Positions 17,668-27,045 are shown, numbered from the stretch's first letter. The stretch is 64,000 nt of DNA from an uncultured Clostridia bacterium (GCA_947581805.1 CANPVM010000006.1:19803-83802); one strand, 5' to 3'. Program-made: numbers and translations. The notes: generated by a model not told the origin, from the letters alone.

Positions 17668-18570
17668 TTATACTTCTAAGTATTTTCTCATCGAGATAAC
17701 ACTTCCTAAGCTTCCTATTCCAATTCCTAATAATAAATAAACTGTTACGACTAACTTGAATATTTCATTAAATGATAATAATGTAATTGGAAGCATATTA
17801 GTGATAGCCGATTCCATAATTTTGTTGGTAACAAAATTATAGCCTAATCCTAAAATAAGAATAGAAATCATAGCTGCAATAATTCCTATCATGATACCCT
17901 CTATAATAAATGGCCACCTAATAAAATTATTTGTTGCTCCTACATATTTCATAATCGAAATTTCTTTTCTTCTAGCATGAACTGTTAATTTAATTGTATT
18001 TGCAATAATGAAAATAGAAATGATAATTAATAAAATTAAAATTCCTAGTGATATCCATTTTATTCCATTTGCCACATTTACTAAAGTATCAATAACTTTG
18101 TCTCTCATTTCCACATTTTTGACGTTGTCAAATTGCTCAATTTGTGTTTTTACCTCTGTACTTTTTGATAAATCTGTTAAAGTAACAACATAAGATGCAG
18201 AAAGTGGATGTTCTTCAATGGTAAATGGTTCTAATAAATCTTCACTGCCCCCTAATCGTTCTACCATATCGTTAAAAGCTTGGTCTTCTGATACAAATTC
18301 TGCTTTTGCTACGTAAGGAATATTTCTAATTTGTTCTCCTAATACTCTAATTTGTTCTTCCGTTGCTCCCTTTATCATTAAAGCTTGCATTCCTTGTGTT
18401 GATTCAATTTCCTTTAACATATAGTTGACATTTTCACCAATTAAGAAGAATAATCCAAAAATTAACATTGTTGCACACATAATCATTAAGGAAGCACCTG
18501 TTGATTTTTTATTTTTTAGAAAGTTTCGAAATCCTTCTCCTATTAAATAACCTAATACATTATATCTCAC
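17668..18570 (-). CDS. ftsX: Cell division protein FtsX
   Basis: Permease-like partner of FtsE. The start is set at the GTG at 18570, with AAGGTGGG six bases upstream, overlapping the end of ftsE; longer in-frame starts lie inside ftsE without a site. About 300 residues: cytoplasmic N-terminus with GEGFRNFLKNKK, a first membrane helix, an extracellular domain (to about 170), then three helices with IKLTVHARRKEISIMKYVGA, the coupling segment that meets the ATPase. It passes ATPase movement to the M23 hydrolases encoded next. Confidence 0.95.
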   Translation of the reverse strand: MRYNVLGYLIGEGFRNFLKNKKSTGASLMIMCATMLIFGLFFLIGENVNYMLKEIESTQGMQALMIKGATEEQIRVLGEQIRNIPYVAKAEFVSEDQAFNDMVERLGGSEDLLEPFTIEEHPLSASYVVTLTDLSKSTEVKTQIEQFDNVKNVEMRDKVIDTLVNVANGIKWISLGILILLIIISIFIIANTIKLTVHARRKEISIMKYVGATNNFIRWPFIIEGIMIGIIAAMISILILGLGYNFVTNKIMESAITNMLPITLLSFNEIFKLVVTVYLLLGIGIGSLGSVISMRKYLEV

Positions 18571-19247
18571 TATTATACCCACCTTTTTTATCATCTCTAT
18601 CAATAATTCCATTATCGATATGAATTACTCTTTTTTTCATACGGTCTACAATATCTTTTGCGTGTGTTGCTACCACAACTGTTGTTCCTCTCATATTAAT
18701 ATCGTTAAGTAATGTCATAATGTCCCATGCTGTTTCTGGGTCTAAGTTTCCTGTAGGTTCGTCTGCAATTAGCATAGAAGGATTGTTAACTAGTGCTCTT
18801 GCTAAAGCTACTCTTTGTTGCTCTCCACCAGATAGTTCATTAGGATACATTTTTGCTTTTCCACTTAAACCTACTAGGGAAAGTACCATTGGCACTTGAC
18901 GTCTAATATGTTTTGGAGTTGCCCTTACAATATACATAGCAAAAGCCACATTATCATATACTGTTTTATCTGGTAATAGTCTGAAATCTTGAAATACTAC
19001 TCCCATACTTCTTCTTAAATAAGGAACTCTTTTTGGTTTTAAAAAAGTAGTATCTTTTCCATTAATAATAACATTGCCTGAAGTAGGATTTTCTTCTTTT
19101 AATATCATTTTAATTAAGGTAGATTTTCCGTGAGCCTGATGTTCCTACTAAAAAAGCAAATTCTCCTTTTTCTATTTTAAAATTAGCATTATGCACAGCC
19201 TCTGTTCCTGTGCTATATGTTTTGCTTACATTTCTAAATTCAATCAT
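18560..19247 (-). CDS. ftsE: Cell division ATPase FtsE, +1 frame break inside Walker A
   Basis: The frame from the ATG at 19247 (GGAG eight bases upstream) gives IEFRNVSKTYSTG and FAFLVGTSGS, then CGG AAA ATC TAC CTT AAT and a stop. Skipping the C of codon 40 (CGG at 19128-19130) restores GKSTLIK, completing the Walker A GTSGSGKST and yielding a 228-residue protein with the Q loop, LSGGEQQRVALARAL signature and LIADEPTGNLDP Walker B. The break falls on the invariant P-loop glycine. FtsE is normally essential for regulated septal hydrolysis and ftsX is intact, so loss of function is unlikely. Same C-before-GGA pattern as dapF, yvcK and the flavoprotein. Confidence 0.9.
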
Positions 19248-19458
19248 GTTTTTAAACTCCTTGTTTATCGCCTATTTTCGTCAATTTTTTATAAAATAAG
19301 ATGCGATTGTATCTTTTCTACTTAATCATACCAATAAAACAAATTATTTGCAATAGTTTTTGAATAAAAAAAGCTTGTAATTTATGGCACTTTTTGTTTA
19401 TATATCTGCTTTTCTTCCCTTTTTTTCTTTTTTTAAAATTCACAAAAAATTCACAAAA

Positions 19459-19488
19459 GAAAACTCTCTCATGTTTGAGAGAGTTTTG
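19459..19488 (-). terminator. Terminator after the transketolase pair
   Basis: AAAACTCTCTCA pairs with TGAGAGAGTTTT around a short loop, two bases past the stop. Confidence 0.85.
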
Positions 19489-19490
19489 CC

Positions 19491-20420
19491 TTATTTTTTT
19501 ACTTCTTGTATGATATTTTCTGCTGTGATTTCATAGTATGTCATTAATTCTTCTGCTTTTCCTGACTGACCAAAAGTATCTTTAATTCCCATTCGAATTA
19601 CTTTACAAGGATATTCTTCAGCGAGTACTTCACAAACACTAGAACCTAAACCTCCAATAATGCTATGGTCCTCGATTGTGATAATTTTTTCCGTTTCTTT
19701 TGCACATTTTATAATCATTTCTTTATCTATTGGTTTGATTGTATGCATATCAATAACGCGTACTAAAATTCCTTGTTTTTCTAATTCTTCTTTTGCTTTT
19801 ATGGCTTCAAATACTACATCTCCTGTAGCTATAATAGACGCCTTCGTTCCTTCCCCTATTTGCACTGCTTTTCCTATTTCAAAGTTTTGTTCTTTTTCAT
19901 ACATAATAGGAGTAGCCAATCTTGATAATCTCATATAAACAGGTCCTTTTATTTTTGCCATTTCTCTTACGGCCCATTTCGTTTGCGTATCATCACAAGG
20001 GCATAAAACTGTCATATTAGGAAGTGTTCTCATTAATGCTATATCTTCTAACATTTGGTGAGTTGCTCCATCTTCTCCTACGGTAACTCCACTATGTGTA
20101 GCACAAATTTTTACATTTAAGTTTGGATAACAAATACTATTTCGAATTTGATCATAGGCTCTTCCTGCTGCAAATACAGCAAACGTACTTGCATAAGGTA
20201 TTTTTCCGCAAGTAGCAAAACCTGCTGCTGTGCTTAACATATCTTGTTCCGCAATCCCCATATCAAAAAATCTTTCTGGGAATTGCTTTGCAAATAAATT
20301 TGTTTTAGTTGCCGTTGAAAGATCTGCATCTAATACCACAATGTTTTCATTTTCTTTGCCTAATTCTAATAAAGCTTCTCCATAACTTTGGCGAGTTGCC
20401 ACTTTAATTTGTTCGTTCAT
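19491..20420 (-). CDS. Transketolase, C-terminal subunit
   Basis: 309 residues carrying the pyrimidine-binding and C-terminal domains of transketolase (GIAEQDMLSTAAGFA, THSGVTVGEDGATHQ). Start at 20420 with AAAAAGGAG upstream. With the N-terminal subunit it forms a complete TPP enzyme that moves two-carbon units in the pentose phosphate pathway. Split transketolases are common in Clostridia and archaea. It follows the N-terminal gene by 31 bases. Confidence 0.94.
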   Translation of the reverse strand: MNEQIKVATRQSYGEALLELGKENENIVVLDADLSTATKTNLFAKQFPERFFDMGIAEQDMLSTAAGFATCGKIPYASTFAVFAAGRAYDQIRNSICYPNLNVKICATHSGVTVGEDGATHQMLEDIALMRTLPNMTVLCPCDDTQTKWAVREMAKIKGPVYMRLSRLATPIMYEKEQNFEIGKAVQIGEGTKASIIATGDVVFEAIKAKEELEKQGILVRVIDMHTIKPIDKEMIIKCAKETEKIITIEDHSIIGGLGSSVCEVLAEEYPCKVIRMGIKDTFGQSGKAEELMTYYEITAENIIQEVKK

Positions 20421-20451
20421 GTCATTCTCCTTTTTATTATATTTTCTAAGC

Positions 20452-21270
20452 TTATTCAAGTTCCTTCATTGCTATTTTATATTCTTCTTCGCTTGGTGCT
20501 TTTCCGTGCCATTCTGCCTTATTTTCCATGAAGGAAATTCCTTTTCCTTTTATGGTTTTTGCTATTATAATTGTTGGTTTTCCTTTTGTCATTTTTGCCG
20601 TTTCAAAACCATCGATTAATTGTTCTATATTATGCCCATCTACCATGATTGTATGGAATCCAAAACTTTTCCATTTTCCTTCTATATTTTCTAATCCTTT
20701 TACTTCTTCTACTGTCCCATCAATTTGTAGACCATTATAATCTAAAATAACACACAAATTATCTAAATGGTATTTACTAGCGCTCATAGCAGCTTCCCAG
20801 ATTTGCCCCTCTTCGATTTCGCCATCACCAAGCATACAATATACTCGATATCCATCATGATTTAGCTTTGAACTAAGTGCCATTCCATTCGCAACTGATA
20901 ATCCTTGTCCTAACGAACCTGTTGTCATATCAATTCCTGCTAATTTATTCATATCTGGGTGTCCTTGCAATTTAGAATGAATTTTACGAAATGTTTTTAA
21001 TTCTTCTTTTGCAATGAATCCTCTTTCTGCTAAGCATGCATATAATGCTGTTGAACAGTGTCCTTTTGATAAAACAAAACGATCTCTTGCTTCATCTTTT
21101 GGTTCTTTTTCATTAATATTCATCTGGTTAAAATATAATACTGTTAAAATTTCTGTGCAAGAAAGCGAGCCTCCTGGATGCCCTGATTTTGCTTCATACA
21201 CTTGGTTTATAATATTCTTTCGAATTTGTTTTGCTATTTTTTCTAATTCTTTCGTATCTGTTATTTTCAA
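20452..21270 (-). CDS. Transketolase, N-terminal subunit
   Basis: 272 residues with the TPP pyrophosphate-binding domain: GHPGGSLS near residue 30, and the metal-binding GDGEIEEGQIWEAA with LDYNGLQIDG further on. The start is a TTG at 21270 preceded by AGGAGG; a longer frame to 21324 has no site. Precedes and probably is co-translated with the C-terminal subunit. Confidence 0.94.
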   Translation of the reverse strand: MKITDTKELEKIAKQIRKNIINQVYEAKSGHPGGSLSCTEILTVLYFNQMNINEKEPKDEARDRFVLSKGHCSTALYACLAERGFIAKEELKTFRKIHSKLQGHPDMNKLAGIDMTTGSLGQGLSVANGMALSSKLNHDGYRVYCMLGDGEIEEGQIWEAAMSASKYHLDNLCVILDYNGLQIDGTVEEVKGLENIEGKWKSFGFHTIMVDGHNIEQLIDGFETAKMTKGKPTIIIAKTIKGKGISFMENKAEWHGKAPSEEEYKIAMKELE

Positions 21271-21342
21271 AATGATTCCTCCTTTTCTTAAGGTTATTTT
21301 ATATTTAATTATCTTTTTTTGCAATAGTTATTTTATTTTTAT

Positions 21343-21412
21343 ATAAACAGACGAGAATGTATCATATTTTTGAAGTGAGCTACGTGTGGGGACCGACAAG
21401 GTATAGTCTGTT
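21343..21412. repeat. Degenerate GGGGACGG-type repeat, copy D, with crossed inverted repeats
   Basis: The core GTGGGGACCGACAAGG (21388-21403) resembles the GGGGACGGAACAAG core of copy B. AAACAGAC (21343-21350) can pair with GTCTGTTT (21405-21412), while GAATGTA and TACATTC nearby would cross that stem. It fills the spacer between the M23 gene and the transketolase pair. Confidence 0.45.
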
Positions 21413-21434
21413 TGTACATTCAATATTTTTAACC

Positions 21435-22028
21435 TCATTGCAAATAATCTAAAGGATTTACATATTCGTCATCAATACGAAATCCTATATGTAAGTGACA
21501 ACCTGTGGTTGCTCCATTGGTGGGCTTTCCATTTTCATCATGGTATGTATTCCCTTTTACGCCATAAACATATTTTGGACCTACTGTAGCAATGATTTGT
21601 CCTTGTTTTACGACATCTCCTACTTGTACTAAAAATATCGGAGAAACATGGCAATATGTGATTTTCATATTTTCGTTACTTAACGTTATTGTATAACCTC
21701 CACCTCCTAAAAAGCCAGTATAGGTAATTTTTCCATCTATTGTAGCAATTAACACGGTGCCTTCTGGTGCTCCTATATCTAAGCCTTTATGGTATGATGA
21801 GGCACCAGCTGTAGGTGATGTTCTTCTTCCAAAATAAGAAGTAATAGTAGTATACCCTGGAATTGGCCATGCAAACCCAGAAGAACTAATAACTATCCCT
21901 CCTTGTTCTATTAGCTTTAGCATTTCTTCCTTGAAAGAAATAGGAATAAAAAAACAGCAAATAAAAATAACAAAAATAGAAAGTAAGGCAATGAAATAAT
22001 AATAAAGTTTAAAAAAAGAGCCAAACAT
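21435..22028 (-). CDS. M23 family metallopeptidase, membrane-anchored
   Basis: 197 residues: an N-terminal membrane helix (about 9-31) and an extracellular M23 domain directly after a short linker, without a coiled coil. Zinc motifs HKGLDIG and CHLHIGF are present, with TYCHVSP between them. The start has AAAGGAGG upstream. Unlike the FtsEX-linked pair it lacks a regulatory coiled coil. It is probably a cell-wall endopeptidase or a degenerate SpoIIQ-like protein; the zinc residues suggest activity. Confidence 0.88.
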   Translation of the reverse strand: MFGSFFKLYYYFIALLSIFVIFICCFFIPISFKEEMLKLIEQGGIVISSSGFAWPIPGYTTITSYFGRRTSPTAGASSYHKGLDIGAPEGTVLIATIDGKITYTGFLGGGGYTITLSNENMKITYCHVSPIFLVQVGDVVKQGQIIATVGPKYVYGVKGNTYHDENGKPTNGATTGCHLHIGFRIDDEYVNPLDYLQ

Positions 22029-22065
22029 AAAATTCCTCCTTTATGTTTAAGCCCCTATTTATTTA

Positions 22066-22473
22066 CTAAAATACGAAAAATTTACTAATAAAAAAGTTTA
22101 AGATAATAACAATAACGGTTACCATTAATTTAGAAATCATTTGTGGCATTGGTGTTAAAAATAGTAGGTAACATCCTATCCACTCTACTACCATGGTAAA
22201 TGCTCTTCCAGACATAAATTTTAAGAATTGCATTGTTTTGTCTTTTAAATTTTGTGCTTTAGAATGAAATACTAAATCTTTGTTGGTTATATAGGCAAAA
22301 ATAACTGCAAGTAAAATTGCTATGGTATTTGCTATATTTTCTTCCCAATGAATAAAATTGGTTAAGAGATAGAAAGATAGCAAATTGATAACTGTTGTTA
22401 ATATTCCAAATATACCATATAAAATAACTTCTTTTGTAAATATTTTTTTTACTATTTGTATGATGTTTTCCAT
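22066..22473 (-). CDS. GtrA-like membrane protein
   Basis: 135 residues with four membrane helices in the GtrA arrangement: YGIFGILTTVINLLSFYLL, AFAYITNKDLVFHSK (the conserved N-K-x-x-V-F segment), a third helix with EWIGCYLLF, and a final NFFISKFFVF, the hallmark end of the family. GtrA-type proteins help move lipid-linked sugars across the membrane. Start set at the ATG at 22473, which has GGAG six bases upstream. No glycosyltransferase is adjacent. Confidence 0.9.
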   Translation of the reverse strand: MENIIQIVKKIFTKEVILYGIFGILTTVINLLSFYLLTNFIHWEENIANTIAILLAVIFAYITNKDLVFHSKAQNLKDKTMQFLKFMSGRAFTMVVEWIGCYLLFLTPMPQMISKLMVTVIVIILNFFISKFFVF

Positions 22474-22494
22474 TTTTAACTCCATTTATTTTTA

Positions 22495-22540
22495 TAAAAA
22501 GGTTAGTAATAAAAAACGTTTTTGCTTTTTATTGCTAACC
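22495..22540 (-). terminator. Terminator after tRNA-Trp
   Basis: GGTTAGTAATAAAAAAC (22501-22517) pairs with GCTTTTTATTGCTAACC with one mismatch; T tract follows on the minus strand. Confidence 0.85.
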
Positions 22541-22550
22541 CCTACTTTGT

Positions 22551-22625
22551 TGGCAGGGGTAGTAGGATTCGAACCCACACAGGCGGTTTTGGAGACCGAT
22601 GTGCTACCATTAACACTATACCCCT
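22551..22625 (-). tRNA. tRNA-Trp (CCA)
   Basis: Acceptor AGGGGTA pairs with TACCCCT; discriminator G and encoded CCA; anticodon loop CTCCAAA gives CCA; T arm GTGGGTTCGAATCCTAC. The outermost anticodon-stem pair is a mismatch. Lies between the pilin-like gene and gtrA. Confidence 0.95.
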
Positions 22626-22630
22626 ATTTT

Positions 22631-22659
22631 TGTGCTAAGACATTTTTTATCTTAGCACA
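22631..22659. terminator. Terminator-like hairpin upstream of tRNA-Trp
   Basis: TGTGCTAAG pairs exactly with CTTAGCACA (11-base loop). The T tract is on the plus strand; the pilin-like gene upstream is on the minus strand, so its action there would be weak or it marks the 3' end by pausing. Confidence 0.5.
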
Positions 22660-22707
22660 TTTTTATTTATTATGCAAGTATTTTATTCATAAATTTATGC
22701 TTTTGTT

Positions 22708-23178
22708 TTATATTTCACTAAAAACTTCTGGTAACCTATAATGCGTTTCATTATTATAAACCATTCCTTTTGGATAATAAATAGTATGAGATTGTTCATT
22801 AATAATATAAACATCTAATAAATCTGTAATTGGCTCAGTTTCTTCTTTTTGTAATATTTTTTCAAAATCTGCACCATAATTCAAATTTACATGCAACTTA
22901 TTGATATCAATGACATAGTATTTTTCATTATCATTTATATTTTTACTTTCTTCTAACATACTGGTACTTGTAAATTCATTGATTATTGGTAATTTTTTTT
23001 CTACTGCATAATATTGATCTATTTCTTCTTTTAGACTTCTTATGTCGGTTTCAAAATTTGCTTTTTTCTTTTGGTCTCCATATGGATTTACATTAATTGA
23101 TACCGTAAAAGTTAAAATGATTAGAATAACTACCGTTATAGTTAATGTAATTAATGTCACTGCTTTTTCACTTTTCAT
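22708..23178 (-). CDS. Prepilin-type secreted protein, unknown
   Basis: 156 residues. The N-terminus is a short basic leader followed by a type IV pilin-like helix (KAVTLITLTITVVILIIL), with predicted prepilin peptidase cleavage after Ala6. The remainder is an extracellular acidic domain. It lacks the usual Glu at +5. The same leader type occurs in the three LRR proteins near 50 kb. No prepilin peptidase or assembly ATPase is in the window. It follows divIVA on the same strand. Confidence 0.75.
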   Translation of the reverse strand: MKSEKAVTLITLTITVVILIILTFTVSINVNPYGDQKKKANFETDIRSLKEEIDQYYAVEKKLPIINEFTSTSMLEESKNINDNEKYYVIDINKLHVNLNYGADFEKILQKEETEPITDLLDVYIINEQSHTIYYPKGMVYNNETHYRLPEVFSEI

Positions 23179-23216
23179 AGCTATATTTCTTCCTTCCTTT
23201 ATTTTTTATACTTTAA

Positions 23217-23238
23217 AAGGCACCTTAAAAAGTGCCTT
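23217..23238 (-). terminator. Terminator after divIVA
   Basis: AAGGCAC pairs with GTGCCTT around an A-rich loop; on the minus strand TTTT follows. Four bases past the divIVA stop. Confidence 0.8.
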
Positions 23239-23242
23239 ATTT

Positions 23243-23698
23243 TTATTCTTCGTCTTTATTTATATCTTTTAATAATTCTAATTGGGAAATTAATAATGAT
23301 TCCATTTTTGCTTTATATACTTCAAATTGTTTTTTAATATCTTCTAATTCTTTTTTCTTCATTAGAATTTCTTGTCCTAAATCATCGACTGCTTTTCTAG
23401 CATTTCCCTCAGCTTCTTTTATAATTTGTTCTGCTTGTTGTTTTGCTACTTCTTTTACTTCTTCTGCTGTTGATTGTGCCATGACTAATGTATTTTGTAG
23501 TGTATCTTCAATCGTTTTATAATGTAATAAACTACGTTCTAGTTCATCTACTCTTGTTTTTAGTTCTGTACTTTGTTTATATGCTTTTTCATAATCTGTA
23601 GTTAATTCGTCTAAAAATTCATCTACTTCTTCTACATTATACCCATTCATCATTTGTTTTGAAAATTTTTTATTTTCAATATCTAATGGTGTTATCAT
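23243..23698 (-). CDS. divIVA: Cell division/polarity protein DivIVA
   Basis: 151 residues. The N-terminal lipid-binding domain reads ITPLDIENKKFSKQMMNGYN and EEVDEFLDEL, matching DivIVA; the rest is a long parallel coiled coil. It senses curved membrane at septa and poles and recruits partners. It lies downstream of sepF, the conserved order of the Gram-positive division cluster. Ribosome site GGAGGAAG upstream. Confidence 0.95.
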   Translation of the reverse strand: MITPLDIENKKFSKQMMNGYNVEEVDEFLDELTTDYEKAYKQSTELKTRVDELERSLLHYKTIEDTLQNTLVMAQSTAEEVKEVAKQQAEQIIKEAEGNARKAVDDLGQEILMKKKELEDIKKQFEVYKAKMESLLISQLELLKDINKDEE

Positions 23699-23733
23699 AT
23701 TACTTCCTCCAATGTATCTTAAACTAATTCAAA

Positions 23734-24198
23734 CTACATATTTGTATTTCTAAGCCAAGATACAGATAATTTATTTCTTATTTCTTCTCTTGCTAAGTCA
23801 CTCGTAATTTCGTAGTTATATGGTGCAATTAAAAAGATAGAGTTAGATACTTTTTGAATATGTCCATCAAGTGCATGAACGGCACCACTGATAACATCTA
23901 CAATACGTCTTGCAACATCTTTATTAACATATTCTAAATTCACAATAACAGATTTTTTTTCTTTTAATAAATCACAAATTGCTTCTGATTGTTCAAAAGT
24001 GGTTGGTTGTGAAATAACCATTTTAATTTGTTCTGTTTGTGGCATATTTACTACCTTATTACGTCTGTTCCAAAAATTTCTATTTTCTTCTTGTTCTTCT
24101 TCCTCTTCTTGTTCGTATCCTTCTTCTTCATCATATTCTTCTTCTGCGGTATCTACTCCAAATAAATCTAATACCTTATTCATAATTGCTCCTGACAT
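23734..24198 (-). CDS. sepF: Cell division protein SepF
   Basis: 154 residues: an N-terminal amphipathic membrane anchor (MNKVLDLFGVD), a very acidic linker (EEEYDEEEGYEQEEEEE) and the C-terminal SepF fold (VISQPTTFEQSEAICDLLK, NLEYV, RRIVDVISGAVHALDG). It tethers FtsZ to the membrane. Two in-frame starts are each preceded by an AGGAG site (24198, and the ATG six codons in); the longer is listed. Located upstream of divIVA. Confidence 0.95.
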   Translation of the reverse strand: MSGAIMNKVLDLFGVDTAEEEYDEEEGYEQEEEEEQEENRNFWNRRNKVVNMPQTEQIKMVISQPTTFEQSEAICDLLKEKKSVIVNLEYVNKDVARRIVDVISGAVHALDGHIQKVSNSIFLIAPYNYEITSDLAREEIRNKLSVSWLRNTNM

Positions 24199-24343
24199 GT
24201 TTAAACCTCCTAAAAATATTGTCCTTCGTGTTATTTATTATTTTCATGTTATAAGTATCTATCTTTTTTTTGCGATTGTCAATAGTTTTTTCTAATTGTA
24301 ATGTTAATTTAATATCATTGTAATATTTTTGTAATATTATGTT

Positions 24344-25579
24344 TTATAGCTGTATCTCATCATATAATGATATTTTTTTACGATATTTTATTTCTTCTTG
24401 TGGAACTCCTTTTTCTAATAATTCCTTTCCTTCGTCATAATTTGTGATAATAGAATATTTTTCGGTTTGTTTCAACACTTTTATATAAATTTTGTCAGTA
24501 AATCCTACTTTTCTACGAATGACATATAATAAATCTTCGCTTTCTTGTTTAATTGCTTCGTTTGGTACTTTCCATCCACTGACATCCCACCATATAATAT
24601 CAAAAGAAATTTTTCTGTAATTGATTAGTTCTTCCACATAATTTTGTAATTTAAAAACAAGTACACTTTCTTCCTTACTGTCTTGTGCAAGATATACAAT
24701 TTCTGCTTCGATTTCTTGGTTGTTTGCCAGTCTTATTTTTAACTTATTTCCTACTTTTATACCTTGTTCTTCTATTGTTTTATTTTCTAGAATACATGCT
24801 ATATAGCATGAAAAGTTATCAATAATTTTTCCACTTTCTTCGTTGGTAGAAACAATTTGTCCTGTTTTTAAATTTAAGTCTTCTAACATTTTTTTGCTTA
24901 ATGAGGCAAAACTAGAAGGAGTTAATACTTCTTCTAAACCATCCACTCGATAGGATACTACCCCTGACCTTGTTGCTGTTAAATCGTTTGAATTAGAATT
25001 TAATTCATTTTCATATTGACTTCTTTCTTCGATTAGTGTTTTTAAATAAGAGCCTGTTGGACTTTTTTCGCCCGCTATTTTTGCCTTTTTATTTATATAA
25101 GAATCTAAATCTTTTTTATATTCTTTAATTTTTTGTAGGTCATTGATATGGTAAATATCATTTAATTTTGTTTCAATTTGTTGTTCTAGTATTTTGACAT
25201 CGGCTGGCAATGTGGTTTCCTCTTTTTCCCATGCTTCTTGTATTTTAATATCTAACTCTTGTATTTTTTTTATTAAATCACTTTCTCCTGCTGTATAATA
25301 ACGAAAAATTGCTTCTCCCTTTGCTACTTTTTCTCCTTCTGTTTTAATTTGAACCATTCCATTTTTGTAGTTTTCTCCCTTTAAAACCGTTTCATCTCTT
25401 ATAATGTACCCTTGCAACGATTCTTCAGAGGATAATTTACCATTTTCTATAATAAAAGTATTGGTTGGCTTTATTGCCAGATTATATACTATATAGATAG
25501 CATATAGTAAAATCATTATGATGATAATGATAAAAGCAATATATCCCTTTTTATTTGTTTTTTTGCTTTTTTGTTTCAC
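24344..25579 (-). CDS. HlyD-like membrane-anchored adaptor protein
   Basis: 411 residues from a GTG at 25579 that overlaps the miaA stop (TAGTG), with AAAGGAGATG upstream. A cytoplasmic basic tail (KQKSKKTNKKG), one membrane helix (about 16-36), then a barrel-sandwich hybrid (about 60-110), a helical hairpin, and beta domains, as in HlyD/membrane-fusion proteins. Genes of this type sit near sepF in many Clostridia without a transporter partner. A role in envelope assembly is inferred. No pump gene is adjacent. Confidence 0.8.
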   Translation of the reverse strand: MKQKSKKTNKKGYIAFIIIIIMILLYAIYIVYNLAIKPTNTFIIENGKLSSEESLQGYIIRDETVLKGENYKNGMVQIKTEGEKVAKGEAIFRYYTAGESDLIKKIQELDIKIQEAWEKEETTLPADVKILEQQIETKLNDIYHINDLQKIKEYKKDLDSYINKKAKIAGEKSPTGSYLKTLIEERSQYENELNSNSNDLTATRSGVVSYRVDGLEEVLTPSSFASLSKKMLEDLNLKTGQIVSTNEESGKIIDNFSCYIACILENKTIEEQGIKVGNKLKIRLANNQEIEAEIVYLAQDSKEESVLVFKLQNYVEELINYRKISFDIIWWDVSGWKVPNEAIKQESEDLLYVIRRKVGFTDKIYIKVLKQTEKYSIITNYDEGKELLEKGVPQEEIKYRKKISLYDEIQL

Positions 25580-26496
25580 TACTTCATCTCCTTTAAGATA
25601 ATAGCAATATTGTGTGATAATGTGTCTTGGCCATTTAGCCATATGGTTTGTTTGTTTTTTCTGAACCATGTTAGTTGTCTTTTAGCGTATCTTCTTGATT
25701 CCTGTTTTATTTTTTCTATCATTTCTTCTTTGCTAATTTTTTGTTCTAAATATTCTACTACTTCCTTATAGCCTAGTGCTTGCATTGCAGTTGGAAATTC
25801 GTTGTATTTTTTATAAATTGCTTCTACTTCTTCTATCAAGCCTTTTTCTATCATACTATCTACTCTTTGATTAATTCGATTATAAAGAATATCTCTATCC
25901 ATATTAATGGCAAATATTTTATAATCATATTCTGGTTCTTTTCTTGATTCTGAATCTAATTGAGTTTTTGTTTTTCCTGTCTGATGATATAGTTCCAGTA
26001 CCCTTAAAATTCTTTTTTTATCGTTTTTACTGATTTTCTCCATTGCTTTTGCATCTATTTTTTTTGCTTTCTCATATAAAACTTCTAATCCTTCTTTTTG
26101 AGCTATTTCTTCTAGTTCTTTACGATAAGAAAAATCTGTTTCTATGTCTGGAAATTCAATTTCATAGATGAGTGAATCAATATATAGTCCTGTTCCTCCT
26201 ACTATAATTGGTGTTTTTCCTTTTGCTAATATTTTTTGAATGGCTTTTTTTGCATCTTTCTTATAGTCTGCTACGCTATACCTTTCATTTGGTTTTAAAA
26301 AATCAAGCATATAATGAGGAATATTTTGTTTCTCTTGTTCTTCTGGTTTGGCAGTTCCAATGTTCATTTCTTGGTATATTTGCATAGAGTCTGCAGATAC
26401 AATTTCTCCATCTATTGCTTTGGCTAGTTCGATTGATAAAGCTGTTTTTCCCACTCCAGTTGGTCCACCAATTACAATTACTTTTTGTTTTTGCAT
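25579..26496 (-). CDS. miaA: tRNA dimethylallyltransferase
   Basis: 305 residues. Transfers the dimethylallyl group to A37 of tRNAs reading UNN codons. P-loop GPTGVGKTALS at residues 9-19, DSMQIYQEMNIGTAKP (substrate site), GGTGLYIDSL and QALGYKEV are diagnostic. It overlaps the HlyD-like gene by one base and lies 10 bases after the membrane protein gene. Downstream in the operon of mutL, as in many bacteria. Confidence 0.97.
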   Translation of the reverse strand: MQKQKVIVIGGPTGVGKTALSIELAKAIDGEIVSADSMQIYQEMNIGTAKPEEQEKQNIPHYMLDFLKPNERYSVADYKKDAKKAIQKILAKGKTPIIVGGTGLYIDSLIYEIEFPDIETDFSYRKELEEIAQKEGLEVLYEKAKKIDAKAMEKISKNDKKRILRVLELYHQTGKTKTQLDSESRKEPEYDYKIFAINMDRDILYNRINQRVDSMIEKGLIEEVEAIYKKYNEFPTAMQALGYKEVVEYLEQKISKEEMIEKIKQESRRYAKRQLTWFRKNKQTIWLNGQDTLSHNIAIILKEMK

Positions 26497-26506
26497 TTTT
26501 GTCTCC

Positions 26507-27040
26507 TTAGTCTAGTTGATTTGTAATTTCGTTTTCAAATATATCGTTGTTTATTACATTTTCTGTTATAGTATTTTCTATTTCATTTGTGATAACCATA
26601 TTCTGCTCTACGTTTCCTTGCTCATTGAATGTACCTATAAAATGAATATTATTTTGTACATCACAGAAATAAAAATATTCTATTACTAGTACTATAATTA
26701 ATAATATACTTGTTACTATAAGCCTTTTTAAAAATTTGTCTTGTTTTATTTTGTTTTCTTTTAGTTTCATGTATTGTGATGCTATATATGGAACAAATAA
26801 AATCATATTGACTGGTACAAATAAATAAATTATAAAATCCTTCGTCTGCTTATGAATATTTTCATCAATATCAAAGCCACTAAACCAGTATGTAATACTA
26901 ATTAAAATATACATAGAAGCTATACTAACAGCCATAATAATTAATTTTTGTTTATTATCTAGTCTTTTGATAAATTGATAGGTAATTCCTATTGCTATAG
27001 CATTTGCTAGGATAATAGAAATAATAATATAAATATTCAT
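26507..27040 (-). CDS. Membrane protein of unknown function
   Basis: 177 residues with about four membrane helices (about 2-18, 33-54, 72-89, 108-125) followed by an extracytoplasmic tail rich in Asn, Glu and Thr (MVITNEIENTITENVINN). No family recognised. It lies five bases after mutL and ten before miaA, so it is almost certainly co-transcribed; function unknown. Confidence 0.8.
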   Translation of the reverse strand: MNIYIIISIILANAIAIGITYQFIKRLDNKQKLIIMAVSIASMYILISITYWFSGFDIDENIHKQTKDFIIYLFVPVNMILFVPYIASQYMKLKENKIKQDKFLKRLIVTSILLIIVLVIEYFYFCDVQNNIHFIGTFNEQGNVEQNMVITNEIENTITENVINNDIFENEITNQLD

Positions 27041-27045
27041 CCTAT

